Shown: positions 1 to 9,285 of the stretch, piece after piece | How positions within the stretch are numbered: position 1 is the first letter of the stretch | Layout: each line of letters opens with the position of its first letter | Assembly (NCBI RefSeq): GCF_000002875.2 | Contig: NC_009402.2 | Location: 432,403-496,402 of the forward strand | Direction of reading: 5' to 3' | Length of the DNA stretch: 64,000 nt | Source of the DNA: Leishmania infantum JPCM5 | Lineage: Eukaryota; Euglenozoa; Kinetoplastea; Trypanosomatida; Trypanosomatidae | The notes under the pieces: generated by a model | The model's input: the letters and a program-made list of their open reading frames with translations, nothing else | Databases searched by the model: none | Told to the model about the DNA's origin: nothing | Translations under genes and position numbers: made by a program

Positions 1-653
1 GCAGAGAGGGAAAAAAGCAAACGTGAAAATATGTGCTCGTCTGACTGTGCGTATGTGTGCCGGAGAGAAGAAATGCACGTGGGCACTGCGGCGCCATCGC
101 CACACGCCCACACACACACACACACAGACACCTGCTCGCTCCCAGCACGTGCACAAGTGCAGCACAGCTGCAGAAGCACCCTGTCCACTGACCACGTGCG
201 CACAGCCAGCGGAGCTTCCCTGCTCTTCACCTACCTATCCATTTCTTAGAGTTCTCTCCTCCCTCTCTGGCTCATGATTTCTTGCGGTGCCGCAGCTGTG
301 TGCGTGCACAGACCCACACGCACACCAGCACAGTGCACAAGCCAAGGCTTGCATGGCGCACCCCACTACTCCACTGCTGTCCTCGCTGTTTGATTAGCAT
401 CTGTGACGCCTCTCTCTTTTGTTGTTGATATACACGCCCTCTTTTTTTTCTCGTTCACTTCTTTGCCAGCGTCTCGGCCCACTCCCTACTGTCTCTCCTC
501 AGAGACTCCTCCTCTTTATCTGCGGGCTTGTCTGCAGGCCCAAGCCCCTCATCTTAAGTAGTGCGACTGACGCACCGGCGCTTGCGAGAGCACCAGTGAA
601 GTCGGAAGCAGCCACCCCCTCGCGTGCAGACGTCACAGCGCATTCGAGAGCAG
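1..653. other. Intergenic/5' flanking region without a recognisable gene
   Basis: No credible gene is seen here. The stretch contains a CA-rich simple repeat near 108-126 and pyrimidine-rich tracts around 410-530, which probably include the trans-splice acceptor region for the first gene. Short open frames here are low-complexity and overlap one another. Confidence 0.6.
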
Positions 654-3600
654 ATGCCCGCGCGCACATGCTGTCCTACGGACAGCCCAGAAAAAAGGGC
701 TGCTGCAGCGCCTCCTGGGGAAGATGAGCCGCCGCTAGTGCACAGTGGGTGCCGAGAAACTCCACCATCGACAACCGATTCTGCGCACGGTTTGCAGGAA
801 GAAGGCAGCACTGCTACAGCGCCAACTTCTGCGGAGAGCGGCACTGCCCTCGTCTCGCGCGGTGAGTCCCGGGCCGCGGTGCACCTCCGCTCGCCTGCCA
901 CAGCTCAGCAGAGCTGCGGCACCCTCATCCCTCTCAACCCAACAACACGGCGCATTGCCGTCGGCATCGCCAAGGCAGGCATCTCCATCGCGGATGGCTT
1001 TCTTCTCTCCAGCAGCGCTGTCCTCAACCCGGTCATATCGGCGTCGTTCGTCGTTTACGAGTCGGTGAAGGTGGTACAGGCGTACCGCCACGGCGAACTC
1101 ACTTCCCTTGGTTATCGCACCACCAAGGGCGACGTCGCCCTCCGCATCGGAAAAGAACTCGCCACCATGGGGCTTGGTATGGCGATCGGTCACGGAGTGG
1201 GTGCCCTCATCGGTCTCAGCGCGATCCCTGTGGCTGGCCAGATCGCTGTGGCGACAGTTCTATCCGTCGGGCTGGGCACCTGCATCGGCACGCTTCTGAC
1301 GCATTACGTCGATCGCTTCATGGTGCGTCTCCAGCTTCGCAACCAGTATGGGTACCCCATGGATGAGCGCGGCACGCGCCGCCGCTTCGAGGTGCTGATG
1401 GAGCGTCGCCACGACCTGTCCACACTGGAGGCGTGCCGCGTTGTGCAGCATTACGCCGACTACCGTGTGGCGAGCGGGTGGGAGAGCGCAAACGACCTGG
1501 ACGACTACAGGGCCTCGGGCGACATCACACGCATGCCCGTCTCTCTGCAGCACTTTGCCGTGGTCCAACTTCAGCGAAAGTGGGGCTTCGTGAAGGAGCG
1601 GGCGCAGTGCCGGCAGATCTACCGAGCCTTGTTGCTGCTGCATCACCCAGATCGCGGCGGGTCTACCGAGCTGGCGGCGCAGCTGAACAAAGACTTCGAG
1701 TTCTTTGCCTTCTGCCAGGGGTGGGACAGCGACTGCGCGTCGCTGTTGCGCAGTGCGCACAGCAGTTCCGCGACTGCGGCACCCGCCGATGGCGCCTCGC
1801 GGCGGCGTCGCGGCAGCGTCATCGTGGACTACCTCCGCTCACTCTTCCGACCGACAACGAATTCGCGCGTCGGCGCCAACGACCTGCACCAGTTTGGCCT
1901 GCTTGCCTTGGAGGCTGGAACTCCGGCTGAGATGCACCGCCGCGACGTCACTGCCGCACTTTCCTCATTGCCCGCCGCCGGCGCAGCAGGTGACAGGAGC
2001 GATGAGGCGGCACCGGAGAAGTGCGGAAGTCTTGGCGACATTGACAGCTTCAGCGACGGGGACGGGGACGAGTACGAGGACACCGTGGCTGTGGCAGCGG
2101 TGCGCCAGCGCAGCGTCACACGTGTGCTGCGTGCCCTACACGAGGTCTACACGGCCACCGCCGAAGCCATCACATTTTCTGGGCTCATCCAGGTCTCTGA
2201 CGATACCGATCGGTGGTCCCAGCTGCACCAAGATGTGAGCCTCTTTCAGCGACTGCAGTACTTCATCTCATTGCACGCGCAGGCACTGGCAGCGGCCCAT
2301 CACGAGAGCGCCGGGCAGGCGGCAGCGAGTGATCACTGCGAGGAGGTACAGCCGCTGTGTGCAGCAAAGAAGTACATCTTCCGCACCTTCCGCTGGTCGA
2401 CTCTGCCGGAGGCGGTGGCGAAACGGGAGGAGGCCCGCAGCGCCATCGTCGCCGCCGTCTTCACGCCAGAAACGAGTCAGCAGCTCACCTCCCTGCTGGA
2501 GCTGTGGCGCACCGCCAAGGCAATGGCGGAGAGCTACTTCCGCGCCTGCCAGAAACGCGAGGCGGACGGTCGTCCAGCCACAAGCCGAAACGAGGACGAG
2601 GGTCGGCAGACGCTAGACGCACTCCTGCGCATTCACACGCAGATTGAGGCAGCTGGCACGGCAGCGCGGGAGCCGTGGGAGGGGCGCATGGAGGAGTGGG
2701 CCACGCGGACTGTGCCGGGTTTTTCGTCCTTCATGGAGGACGTGAAGGAGGTCGGCCTGACGGCGAGCAACGCCCTTGCGGCCGAGTACGCGGCCCACGC
2801 CTTTGCGTCTGTGCGGCAGCAGTGCAGCGAGTACTTTAAGGGGTGGAGTCGAAAGCAGGACACACTGCAAACGCTTCTGGCGGAGCTGCAGCTGGAGTAC
2901 ACCGCACTGCGAGGTGCTGCGCAGGGGAGCGGCGGTGGCAGCCCGTCTTCAACGGCGCCGGGTTTCGCCTGCGATCCTGAAGCCGCAAGACGCATTGACG
3001 ACTATCAAACCCAGCTCCTCCTCCTTCACAAGCAAATGGCGGAGGTGGACGTGGGCGTGGCAGAGTGGGCAAACACCTGTGCTGCCCACTTCCCAGAGCT
3101 CACGACAACGATGCTTCAGCTGCCGTCCACGTGCGTTGAAAGCGTCGTCGGAATGAGAAAAGACAGTTCCTCTGACGCGAGCAGTCCGAATGAGGCGACT
3201 CTGGCAGGGCATGACTGGACGCACCGCTTTCTCGCCTTCGAGCGCGAGCGCACCCTCCTCCACTACACGCGCGTCGAGGCCGAGCCGGTGAACCCGCTTG
3301 ATCCGTTTACCTCTCGCATCCCTGCACACAACCCGTCCGACGCTGCTGAGTGGGAGCAGGCGGTGAGCAGGGAGGAGAGCGATGCTATTGGCGCACTCCT
3401 GCGCAGCTTCGAGGCGAACGAGGCCATCGAGGACGCGGTCGTGGGCCGACACGGGGTCGGGATGACGCTCCTTCAGGCGCTGTACAACGACCCACTCACG
3501 GGGGAAAGCACGCCGTGCTGGCTGAAACGCTACTCCTTTGCTGGTGCACAGAGCAAGAAGGGCGTGACGGGCCTTCGTGCTCTCGCACAGAGCATCCTGG

Positions 3601-5018
3601 CTGAGGAGGTGGCCGTCTCAGCCGCGTGCAGCAGCGACCGGGTGGTATCGGCCCGCGACATCTTCTACAACCGCGAGCGTCACGAGATCTTTGTGCACTA
3701 CGTGCGTGGCGCGACACAGCAGCGCTTTCGTTCCGTCAACGACGTGCGGCGTCAGGTGGAGCCACTCGGCCTACGATGGTTGCACGACGTTCTGGAGTGC
3801 GTGGCGTGTCTGCACGCCTGTCAGCTCGCACACGGGCACATCTGCCTCAGCGCCTTTACCTACGATGATTTTGGCAACACGGCCCTGGGCGTCTTCCACC
3901 CCGCCTGGGAAGGCCACAATTCCGTGAGCCCCGCGCCAGCCGAAGAGCCCAGCGTTGCTACCACGCCGGCGCCGAGCCTTGCCGACCGCCAGCACTACGA
4001 TGTCATTGACGTTGGCATCATGTTGCTTACGGAACTGCTGCCTCTCTTCAACACGGCGCGTAGCGGCTCTTCCACGCCACCGCCTGCTGCTGCGTTCTCC
4101 GCGCTGACTCTGTCGCCCACCTCGAGACAGCCGCCGCCGGGAAGAGGCGGCGGCATTACGGAGGCTGACGCTGTCTCGGATGACATGGTGCGTGTCATGG
4201 AAGCCGTTGCGGCTCACCTCGTAGGGAAGGAGGAACCGCGCTGGTCGCTGCTGGACGCGCGACAGTTTGTGCGCCGCTTCCAGCAGCTCCGCTCTGGAGA
4301 CCTCGCCATCTTTTCGAAGCAGGTGGCGTACCCCGCCTCCTGGGCGATTCGCTGTGCTGTACCACCGGTGCAACTCGTTGCTGTCGACGCGACGCCGTTC
4401 CGCTTTCCAGCCACCCTGACGGCGTCAGCCGCCGCAGTGCGCGTTTACCACAACCGCCATGTCTCGCTATGGGAGACGTACTGGCGGTGTCGGCACCAGA
4501 TGACCACGCTGCACCGCGGTAGCCACATGTTGCCGTCCGTGGTCACGCAAACCCCCCCACTTATCTTGTGCAGCGACGACTGCGAGGTACATGAACGCTA
4601 CCTATGGTGCGCGTGCGCACACGAGGAGGTGGCGTGGGAGCGCTGCCAAGACGGCTTCCGCTCCTTGCGACGCGACGCGACTCAGCTCACACTCCGCAAC
4701 GATATGTTGCCCCTCTCACTTGTCGCACCGTCAGCCCGTCCTGACGGTAGCACTGAACTATGGGGTGTCATCTGCCGCGCGACGCTCGGAACGACCCTTG
4801 AAGAGACGGAGGAGGAGTTCGCCGCTACGGAGAGCAAGACGGACATGGCCACAGCGCAGTACAACAAGCTGTCGTATGCTGCCCAGCGCCGTAGCCACCT
4901 CGTCACACGGCCGCAGATGAAGCAAGAACCGCAGTCAGAGTCACCGTCGGCAATCTGGGTGCCATCCCCTTGGGCCCGCTGCTACCCTGAATATATTGTA
5001 CACATCTCGTGGCTATGA
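654..5018 (+). CDS. J-domain protein with C-terminal degenerate protein-kinase-like region
   Basis: This is a protein of about 1454 aa. The frame stays open further upstream, but only from a GTG at 624; the first ATG is 654. Residues ~95-215 are Gly/Ala/Val-rich and hydrophobic, with possible membrane-inserted helices. A J-domain-like segment follows, with HPD at about 331-333 inside an HHPDRGGS context, so co-chaperone activity through Hsp70 is plausible. The middle (~450-900) is helical and acidic with no clear domain. The C-terminal third resembles a protein kinase fold: a WLKRY lysine context near ~965, a hinge-like FVHYVRG, and HGHICLSAF near ~1058 where HRDLKPEN would be expected. The catalytic Asp is missing, so it looks like a pseudokinase. 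The stop codon lies immediately beside GC-rich repeat DNA, so the extreme C-terminus may have been altered by that insertion. The J call is fairly firm, the pseudokinase call is moderate, and the cellular role is unknown. Confidence 0.85.
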   Translation: MPARTCCPTDSPEKRAAAAPPGEDEPPLVHSGCRETPPSTTDSAHGLQEEGSTATAPTSAESGTALVSRGESRAAVHLRSPATAQQSCGTLIPLNPTTRRIAVGIAKAGISIADGFLLSSSAVLNPVISASFVVYESVKVVQAYRHGELTSLGYRTTKGDVALRIGKELATMGLGMAIGHGVGALIGLSAIPVAGQIAVATVLSVGLGTCIGTLLTHYVDRFMVRLQLRNQYGYPMDERGTRRRFEVLMERRHDLSTLEACRVVQHYADYRVASGWESANDLDDYRASGDITRMPVSLQHFAVVQLQRKWGFVKERAQCRQIYRALLLLHHPDRGGSTELAAQLNKDFEFFAFCQGWDSDCASLLRSAHSSSATAAPADGASRRRRGSVIVDYLRSLFRPTTNSRVGANDLHQFGLLALEAGTPAEMHRRDVTAALSSLPAAGAAGDRSDEAAPEKCGSLGDIDSFSDGDGDEYEDTVAVAAVRQRSVTRVLRALHEVYTATAEAITFSGLIQVSDDTDRWSQLHQDVSLFQRLQYFISLHAQALAAAHHESAGQAAASDHCEEVQPLCAAKKYIFRTFRWSTLPEAVAKREEARSAIVAAVFTPETSQQLTSLLELWRTAKAMAESYFRACQKREADGRPATSRNEDEGRQTLDALLRIHTQIEAAGTAAREPWEGRMEEWATRTVPGFSSFMEDVKEVGLTASNALAAEYAAHAFASVRQQCSEYFKGWSRKQDTLQTLLAELQLEYTALRGAAQGSGGGSPSSTAPGFACDPEAARRIDDYQTQLLLLHKQMAEVDVGVAEWANTCAAHFPELTTTMLQLPSTCVESVVGMRKDSSSDASSPNEATLAGHDWTHRFLAFERERTLLHYTRVEAEPVNPLDPFTSRIPAHNPSDAAEWEQAVSREESDAIGALLRSFEANEAIEDAVVGRHGVGMTLLQALYNDPLTGESTPCWLKRYSFAGAQSKKGVTGLRALAQSILAEEVAVSAACSSDRVVSARDIFYNRERHEIFVHYVRGATQQRFRSVNDVRRQVEPLGLRWLHDVLECVACLHACQLAHGHICLSAFTYDDFGNTALGVFHPAWEGHNSVSPAPAEEPSVATTPAPSLADRQHYDVIDVGIMLLTELLPLFNTARSGSSTPPPAAAFSALTLSPTSRQPPPGRGGGITEADAVSDDMVRVMEAVAAHLVGKEEPRWSLLDARQFVRRFQQLRSGDLAIFSKQVAYPASWAIRCAVPPVQLVAVDATPFRFPATLTASAAAVRVYHNRHVSLWETYWRCRHQMTTLHRGSHMLPSVVTQTPPLILCSDDCEVHERYLWCACAHEEVAWERCQDGFRSLRRDATQLTLRNDMLPLSLVAPSARPDGSTELWGVICRATLGTTLEETEEEFAATESKTDMATAQYNKLSYAAQRRSHLVTRPQMKQEPQSESPSAIWVPSPWARCYPEYIVHISWL

Positions 5019-5248
5019 CGACAAAAAAAAGATCCGACCCTCTTGCCGCGCCTTCGCCGGTTCCCGGCCCGCCCCGCGCCCCCACCCCGCTTTTCACCGC
5101 GGGTGAGCGGGGAGCCCCCCTCCACGACACCAAACCCCGCCCACAACGCACCCGCACCCCCCCCCACCTCCCTCTCCCCTTCCCACACACACACACACCC
5201 CAAGAACCCCCCGCCAACACCCAAACCCCTCAACGCAGCCGCCCCACG
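5019..5248. other. C-rich, low-complexity DNA between the J-protein stop codon and the repeat element
   Basis: An A-run (5024-5031) is followed by strongly C-rich sequence with a CA repeat near 5187-5199. In the element's orientation this is where the other copies (at 38661-38927 and 51321-51587) continue with a different, mutually near-identical sequence. The left copy therefore either loses its end here or has a different end. Confidence 0.5.
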
Positions 5249-6656
5249 CAGGCCACACCCACGCCCCTGACCGAGGGCGGAAGCGGTGGCGCCCGTCGTG
5301 CGGGTAACCGGGCGGTGACGCAGGCGCATGCCGGATCAGCTCAGCGAGGAAGCCGGCCAGCCGCAGGCCAGGGCCTTCCCAGACCCTGCGCTCGGCATGC
5401 ATGCCATGTTTTTCCATCCGCCGCGGCATCCCATTGCATGGGGCGGTGGCTCTCTCCATCGGGGTCTGGGGGCCTCCGTGGTGTCACTCGGGGCGTTCCC
5501 GGCGCGCTTCCGGCACCGGCGCCGCGCCCGCCCACACGGCCCCACCTGGGAGACGCCGGACGCGCCGCGCACATGCACGGCGGGGCCGGCCCGCATGCAT
5601 CTCCCCGCGCCCCCTTCGCCCACCGCCCCTGCTCTGCTGGCCTCTTCTTGCCCTGTTCGGGTGCGATGCGCCATATGCCAGCGGTGCCTGACAGCGTGTG
5701 CGCACAGCGCCCGCGTCCCGGCGCCTGACCCAAGACAACGCCGTTTTCTAGCAGGCCCGCTGCCTTCGCCCCCGCACCCGCCGACACCACGAGAAGGGGG
5801 GGGGGCGTTGCCGCCAGCCTGCGGCCGCAGAGGAGCCCCACCCACCCACCCCCCGGCCCGCACGCCTTTGAGAGGGAGCCGGGCGCGTGGCAGGCGAAAG
5901 GGGCCCACGCACACGCACGCACCAGCGCACAGGGAACCCGCCGCGCGCCCCCCCCGCAAAGGCACGGGAGGGGGCAGCCCATGCCGCGCGAGCGAGGCGC
6001 GCGCAACCAGGTCAGCGCGCGCAGGATCATAGCGTCAGACGGGGTGCGCTTTCAGCCGCCAGCGATCCGCGAACCCCGCGCAGCGTACCGGCCACAACGC
6101 CGGTTCGGTCTCCCACATGGCAAAACAGGTCGGGGCCGGGGCTCTGGCGAGGGCGGGGGCCACCACAGCGCCAGCGGAGCCGCAGGCAGCAACACCGCCC
6201 CCGCCCCACGCCGCCACCGCCAGCCACCCGTCGTCGCAGCAACCCGGTGCACCCGGACAAGCGCCTGCGCGGGAGTAGGCAAGCGCGGTCTCCCGCCGCC
6301 TCGTGGGCCCAAGCATCCCTGCACATTCGTGCGGGACCGCGGCCGCCAAGGAGCCCCCGCCGCAGCGCGTGGCGCCGTGCAGCGCGGTTTCGGGGGATGC
6401 AGGCCTGGCGTCTGAGACCGGCGGCCAGCCCCGCGATCCACGCAGCTGGCGTCAGCGCCCCCACCGGCTTGGCAAACTTGCCGGCGTCGCCCTCTTGCCC
6501 CAACACACAGTCACCAGAGACAAGCGGAAGCAAGGGGCGCGCGAGACAGGCCAGCAGCGCCAGCAGCTGCGCCCCAATGCGCCGCACCATTCCCCCGAAG
6601 CGAGCAAGGGTGCCCCGCACATAGGGAGAGCCATTGCCTGCGCGCCGCTGGCCTTT
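5249..6656 (-). repeat. Element 3' part, copy A
   Basis: The reverse complement matches 37248 to ~38660, with scattered substitutions and small homopolymer indels (about 98-99% by eye). Homology to the + strand copy begins directly after the stop codon of the coding remnant (TAG at 6658-6660) and ends near 5249, where the sequences diverge. Many overlapping open frames exist on both strands because of the very high GC content. None has a coding appearance over its full length. Confidence 0.85.
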
Positions 6657-7629
6657 TCTAATTCAAAGAGTTTGCCAAACGCCTTGAATGAGTTGGCGCG
6701 TCGAAGTAGATGCGACCGCTGCGCATGAGGAGTTTTTTCCCGGCTGCTTTGAGGGGATCGATGTCTGCATACGCGCGCCAAAGCCGCCGAAGTATTCTGA
6801 GGACACTTTTCGCAGTTGTGTGACCCTCATCGCAAAATGCGCACGATGGTTTTTTCAGGCACTCTAGCCTGCAGAAGCGGCCGTGCGCGGGACAGCGACG
6901 TTATGAAGCAATTGGGAAATAAGATCGTTCTCTCCGGGCGGGGGTCTTTCATGTGTGCGTTGGGTGGCGACAGCCATGATTAGAGATGCCGTAGCCCAAG
7001 GGTGTTCGGGGTTTCTTCCTCAGCAAATGCGGGCCCTTTCTTTTTACCACTAAGAAAACAGGAACGGGGATCCGTTGGCAGGCCCACCTCTGCGAGGAGG
7101 CCGCCCCCGCCCCGGACGTCTGGTTGAGGAGATTCCGACGACCCCGAAAGCGCGCCAGCCCACGCCGCGCATTTTTTCTTGATTTAAGTCGCGCGGAAAA
7201 ATAAATTGCCACCCGCTTACGGCCCGTAGGTGACGCAAGCGCGGCTGACCGCAGTGATTCCGCCACTGGGCGCGGTTTTCCTCTGAAAAAAGGTCCCCCT
7301 CATGAACCACACCAAGCAAAGTAAAAGAAATGCGGTGGGGCGCGCACGGGGTCTATTGATCACGGGGAAAAAAGATGAGAAACAACATCTCCTAAAAGCA
7401 CGCTTCCTCCGGAGCGCCTCCCCAGGCACCCTACCCCACCAAAACGCAACCGGAGTAAACAGCAACCGCTTCAGCAAGATCAACGTGGCGCCACGTAACC
7501 CTACCACTCAACCCCCTTTTCCAGCCTTTTTCCAACGACGCAAAAGCAGAAACAGCAACCATACGAAAAAAAATATATGAATTGGTGAACCTGAAATGAT
7601 TTATCTCAAAATTCTTCAGCGCCGCGACC
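6657..7629 (-). pseudogene. Frameshifted coding remnant of the mobile element with C-terminal Cys/His cluster
   Basis: On the minus strand, coding-like stretches appear in order but in changing frames: ~7629-7434 (ends at TAG), ~7440-7270, ~7266-7150, ~7184-6990, ~7019-6905, and finally 6900-6658 ending in TAG. The last piece opens after an in-frame TAA at 6901-6903. It carries C-x2-H-x3-C-x3-C-x5-C-x2-C-x3-H followed by a helical, Arg/Lys-rich tail, a plausible zinc-binding C-terminus. Codon composition is less GC-rich than in the flanking element parts. At least four frame changes in about 970 bp mean that no functional protein can be made. I do not recognise the family; a recombinase, integrase or reverse-transcriptase C-terminus are candidates only. 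Confidence 0.6.
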
Positions 7630-9285
7630 TACCGAGCCAAAGGCGTGAGCGTCGAGTCCACAAACGCCGCCCCTATAGCGGCACCTGGCTGGTGCTGGGC
7701 CGCCGTGCGGGAGAGCAAGCCCGCGCGGTCTGCAGTGGAGCGGCGGGGACGGAAGCCAGGCTGCCGTGGCTGGAGCTTGTCTCCCAGATGGTCGCGCAGT
7801 CGTCGCGAGGTCCGTTACTCATGTGGGTTGCGCAGACCACGGGTCAGTGCCACAGGAACGGTGGGGAGGGGGGGCGGCGGGATGTCGCGCCGGCGCCCGC
7901 TGGCGCATCTTTGTCAAGATGTTTGCCTGCTCTTCCACGCCGGGGTGGGTGTTACCTTGTCCCGCCGCTGGTGTGAGCAGCGCGCGGGCGCACGGGCGGC
8001 CCGCACGCACGCCCATGGCCGAGGGCAAGGGCGTTGCAGGGCACCCTCCCACGAGCGGCTGCCCGTCGCGCCAGTTTTGACCCCCGCAATCGTCTACAAG
8101 CGGGTGTGCCGGGTGGGGCGGCATTCCCGGCGGCTGCCGCAAGCAGATGCCGACATTGCTCCATACTTCGGTTATACTTTGTGGTTGTGTGCGTGTGTCT
8201 GTGGTGGTGCTGCGGTCTTGCGGTGGGTGTGGCTGCGTGGGAGATTTCGCTTCCCTCCATGGCGCGTTTTCGAGTTGTCTTGGTGCTCGGGGTCCGTGCG
8301 GCACTCTGATGCTCGCGCGTCTTCGCTTCCTCGCCGCTGCGGTGGGCACGGCGTTTTGCGGGCCGGTTCGCCGATGCGGGCGCGGTGCGGTCTTCCGTTA
8401 AATTTTCGGAAAGGGCGCCATGGGGGCGTCAGTCGTTACTGGCAGCGAACGTGCCCGTGCGGTGGTCGCCCGGTGCCGCGGCGCCGTCCCCGTGGCTCCG
8501 CCTGCGCTGTGCCGCTGGGGTGTCCCCACCGTTTGCCCATGCCAGGCGCGCGTCACCGGATAGCCCGCGCGGGGTGGTTCTGGCCCGGCCGAGTCGTTTT
8601 CCCCGCCCCACCCCAGGCAACGCGGGGACCGGGCGCCACAGCGCTTTGCATTCGGTCCGGGGCTTCCAGCGTGGCAAGGGCGCCCCCGAGTATGTAGCCG
8701 GACGTCCGCTACATCCGCCCAGCGGGGTCGCCGCAGCAAAGCCAGGCGGCCGCTGCTGCAATTTCGTCCTTTGGAATAGGGGGCGCGCCCATACGCCGGC
8801 CCCCTCGTATGCGCACTGGGGCGCCACCGCCGCCACCCCCCCCCCCCGAGCTTGCCACGCCAGGGCGCCGAAAACCCCGGGGGACCACGTGCCGTGCAGA
8901 TCTGTGGGGGTGTAAACGCTTCTCTTGCGGAAGACAGATTTGTACCGAGGATTCGCATAGGAGTCGGGCCAACCAGCCCCGTTTGAGGTCGCTCAGACCG
9001 CTGCCACTCCACGATGTACAGCGTAGGCGGGGCACAGGGCTACGCGCAACGCCGCCGCGGTGCAGCAAAAGAAGCAAGAAAAATATGTAGGTGAGTGCAC
9101 ATGCTAGTCGAACCATCGAGAGGATTCATATCGAGACGGTGCGAACGCGATCATAACGGCGAGCCTTCACGGCACATCGCCGCCTCAGGCATTTCCGCCG
9201 ACACCGCGAGTCCACGGCCGTACCCGAGGACAGGCCGCAGGCTCTCGGCTTCCACGCGGGGTGGTTGTCGCACCCTGACCCCCCC
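7613..9285 (-). repeat. Element 5' part, copy C
   Basis: The reverse complement matches 49437-51110 with only a few substitutions. For example, a 204-codon shadow frame is identical in both copies. Homology stops at 9285, where a C-run follows in this copy, and at 7613, where this copy enters the less GC-rich coding remnant while the other copy jumps to the shared right end. Confidence 0.85.

Larger units (their letters stand above)
5249..9285 (-). mobile_element. Decayed, GC-rich mobile element (left copy, most complete)
   Basis: Three adjoining parts read on the minus strand. 9285 to 7613 is GC-rich and nearly identical to 49437-51110 inverted. 7613 to 6657 has less GC and holds a frameshifted coding remnant. 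6656 to 5249 is GC-rich and nearly identical to 37248-38660 inverted. The other two copies lack different internal parts but share one right-hand end, which suggests that the left copy preserves the order of a larger parent element. No long intact frame remains. It might be related to trypanosomatid TATE-type or other transposable elements, but no diagnostic domain could be recognised, so the family is left open. Confidence 0.7.

Noticed and set aside
5328..6624. Several long overlapping frames (200+ codons) on both strands of the GC-rich element parts
   Set aside because: Frames are open in four or more phases at once, as expected at very high GC. They are Pro/Arg/Ala-rich, and their equivalents in other copies break at different places. 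They are not reported as genes.
5249..9285. Identification as an old DIRE (degenerate ingi-related) element
   Set aside because: Such elements in Leishmania are strongly diverged from each other, whereas these copies are almost identical. No reverse-transcriptase or endonuclease remnant was recognised.
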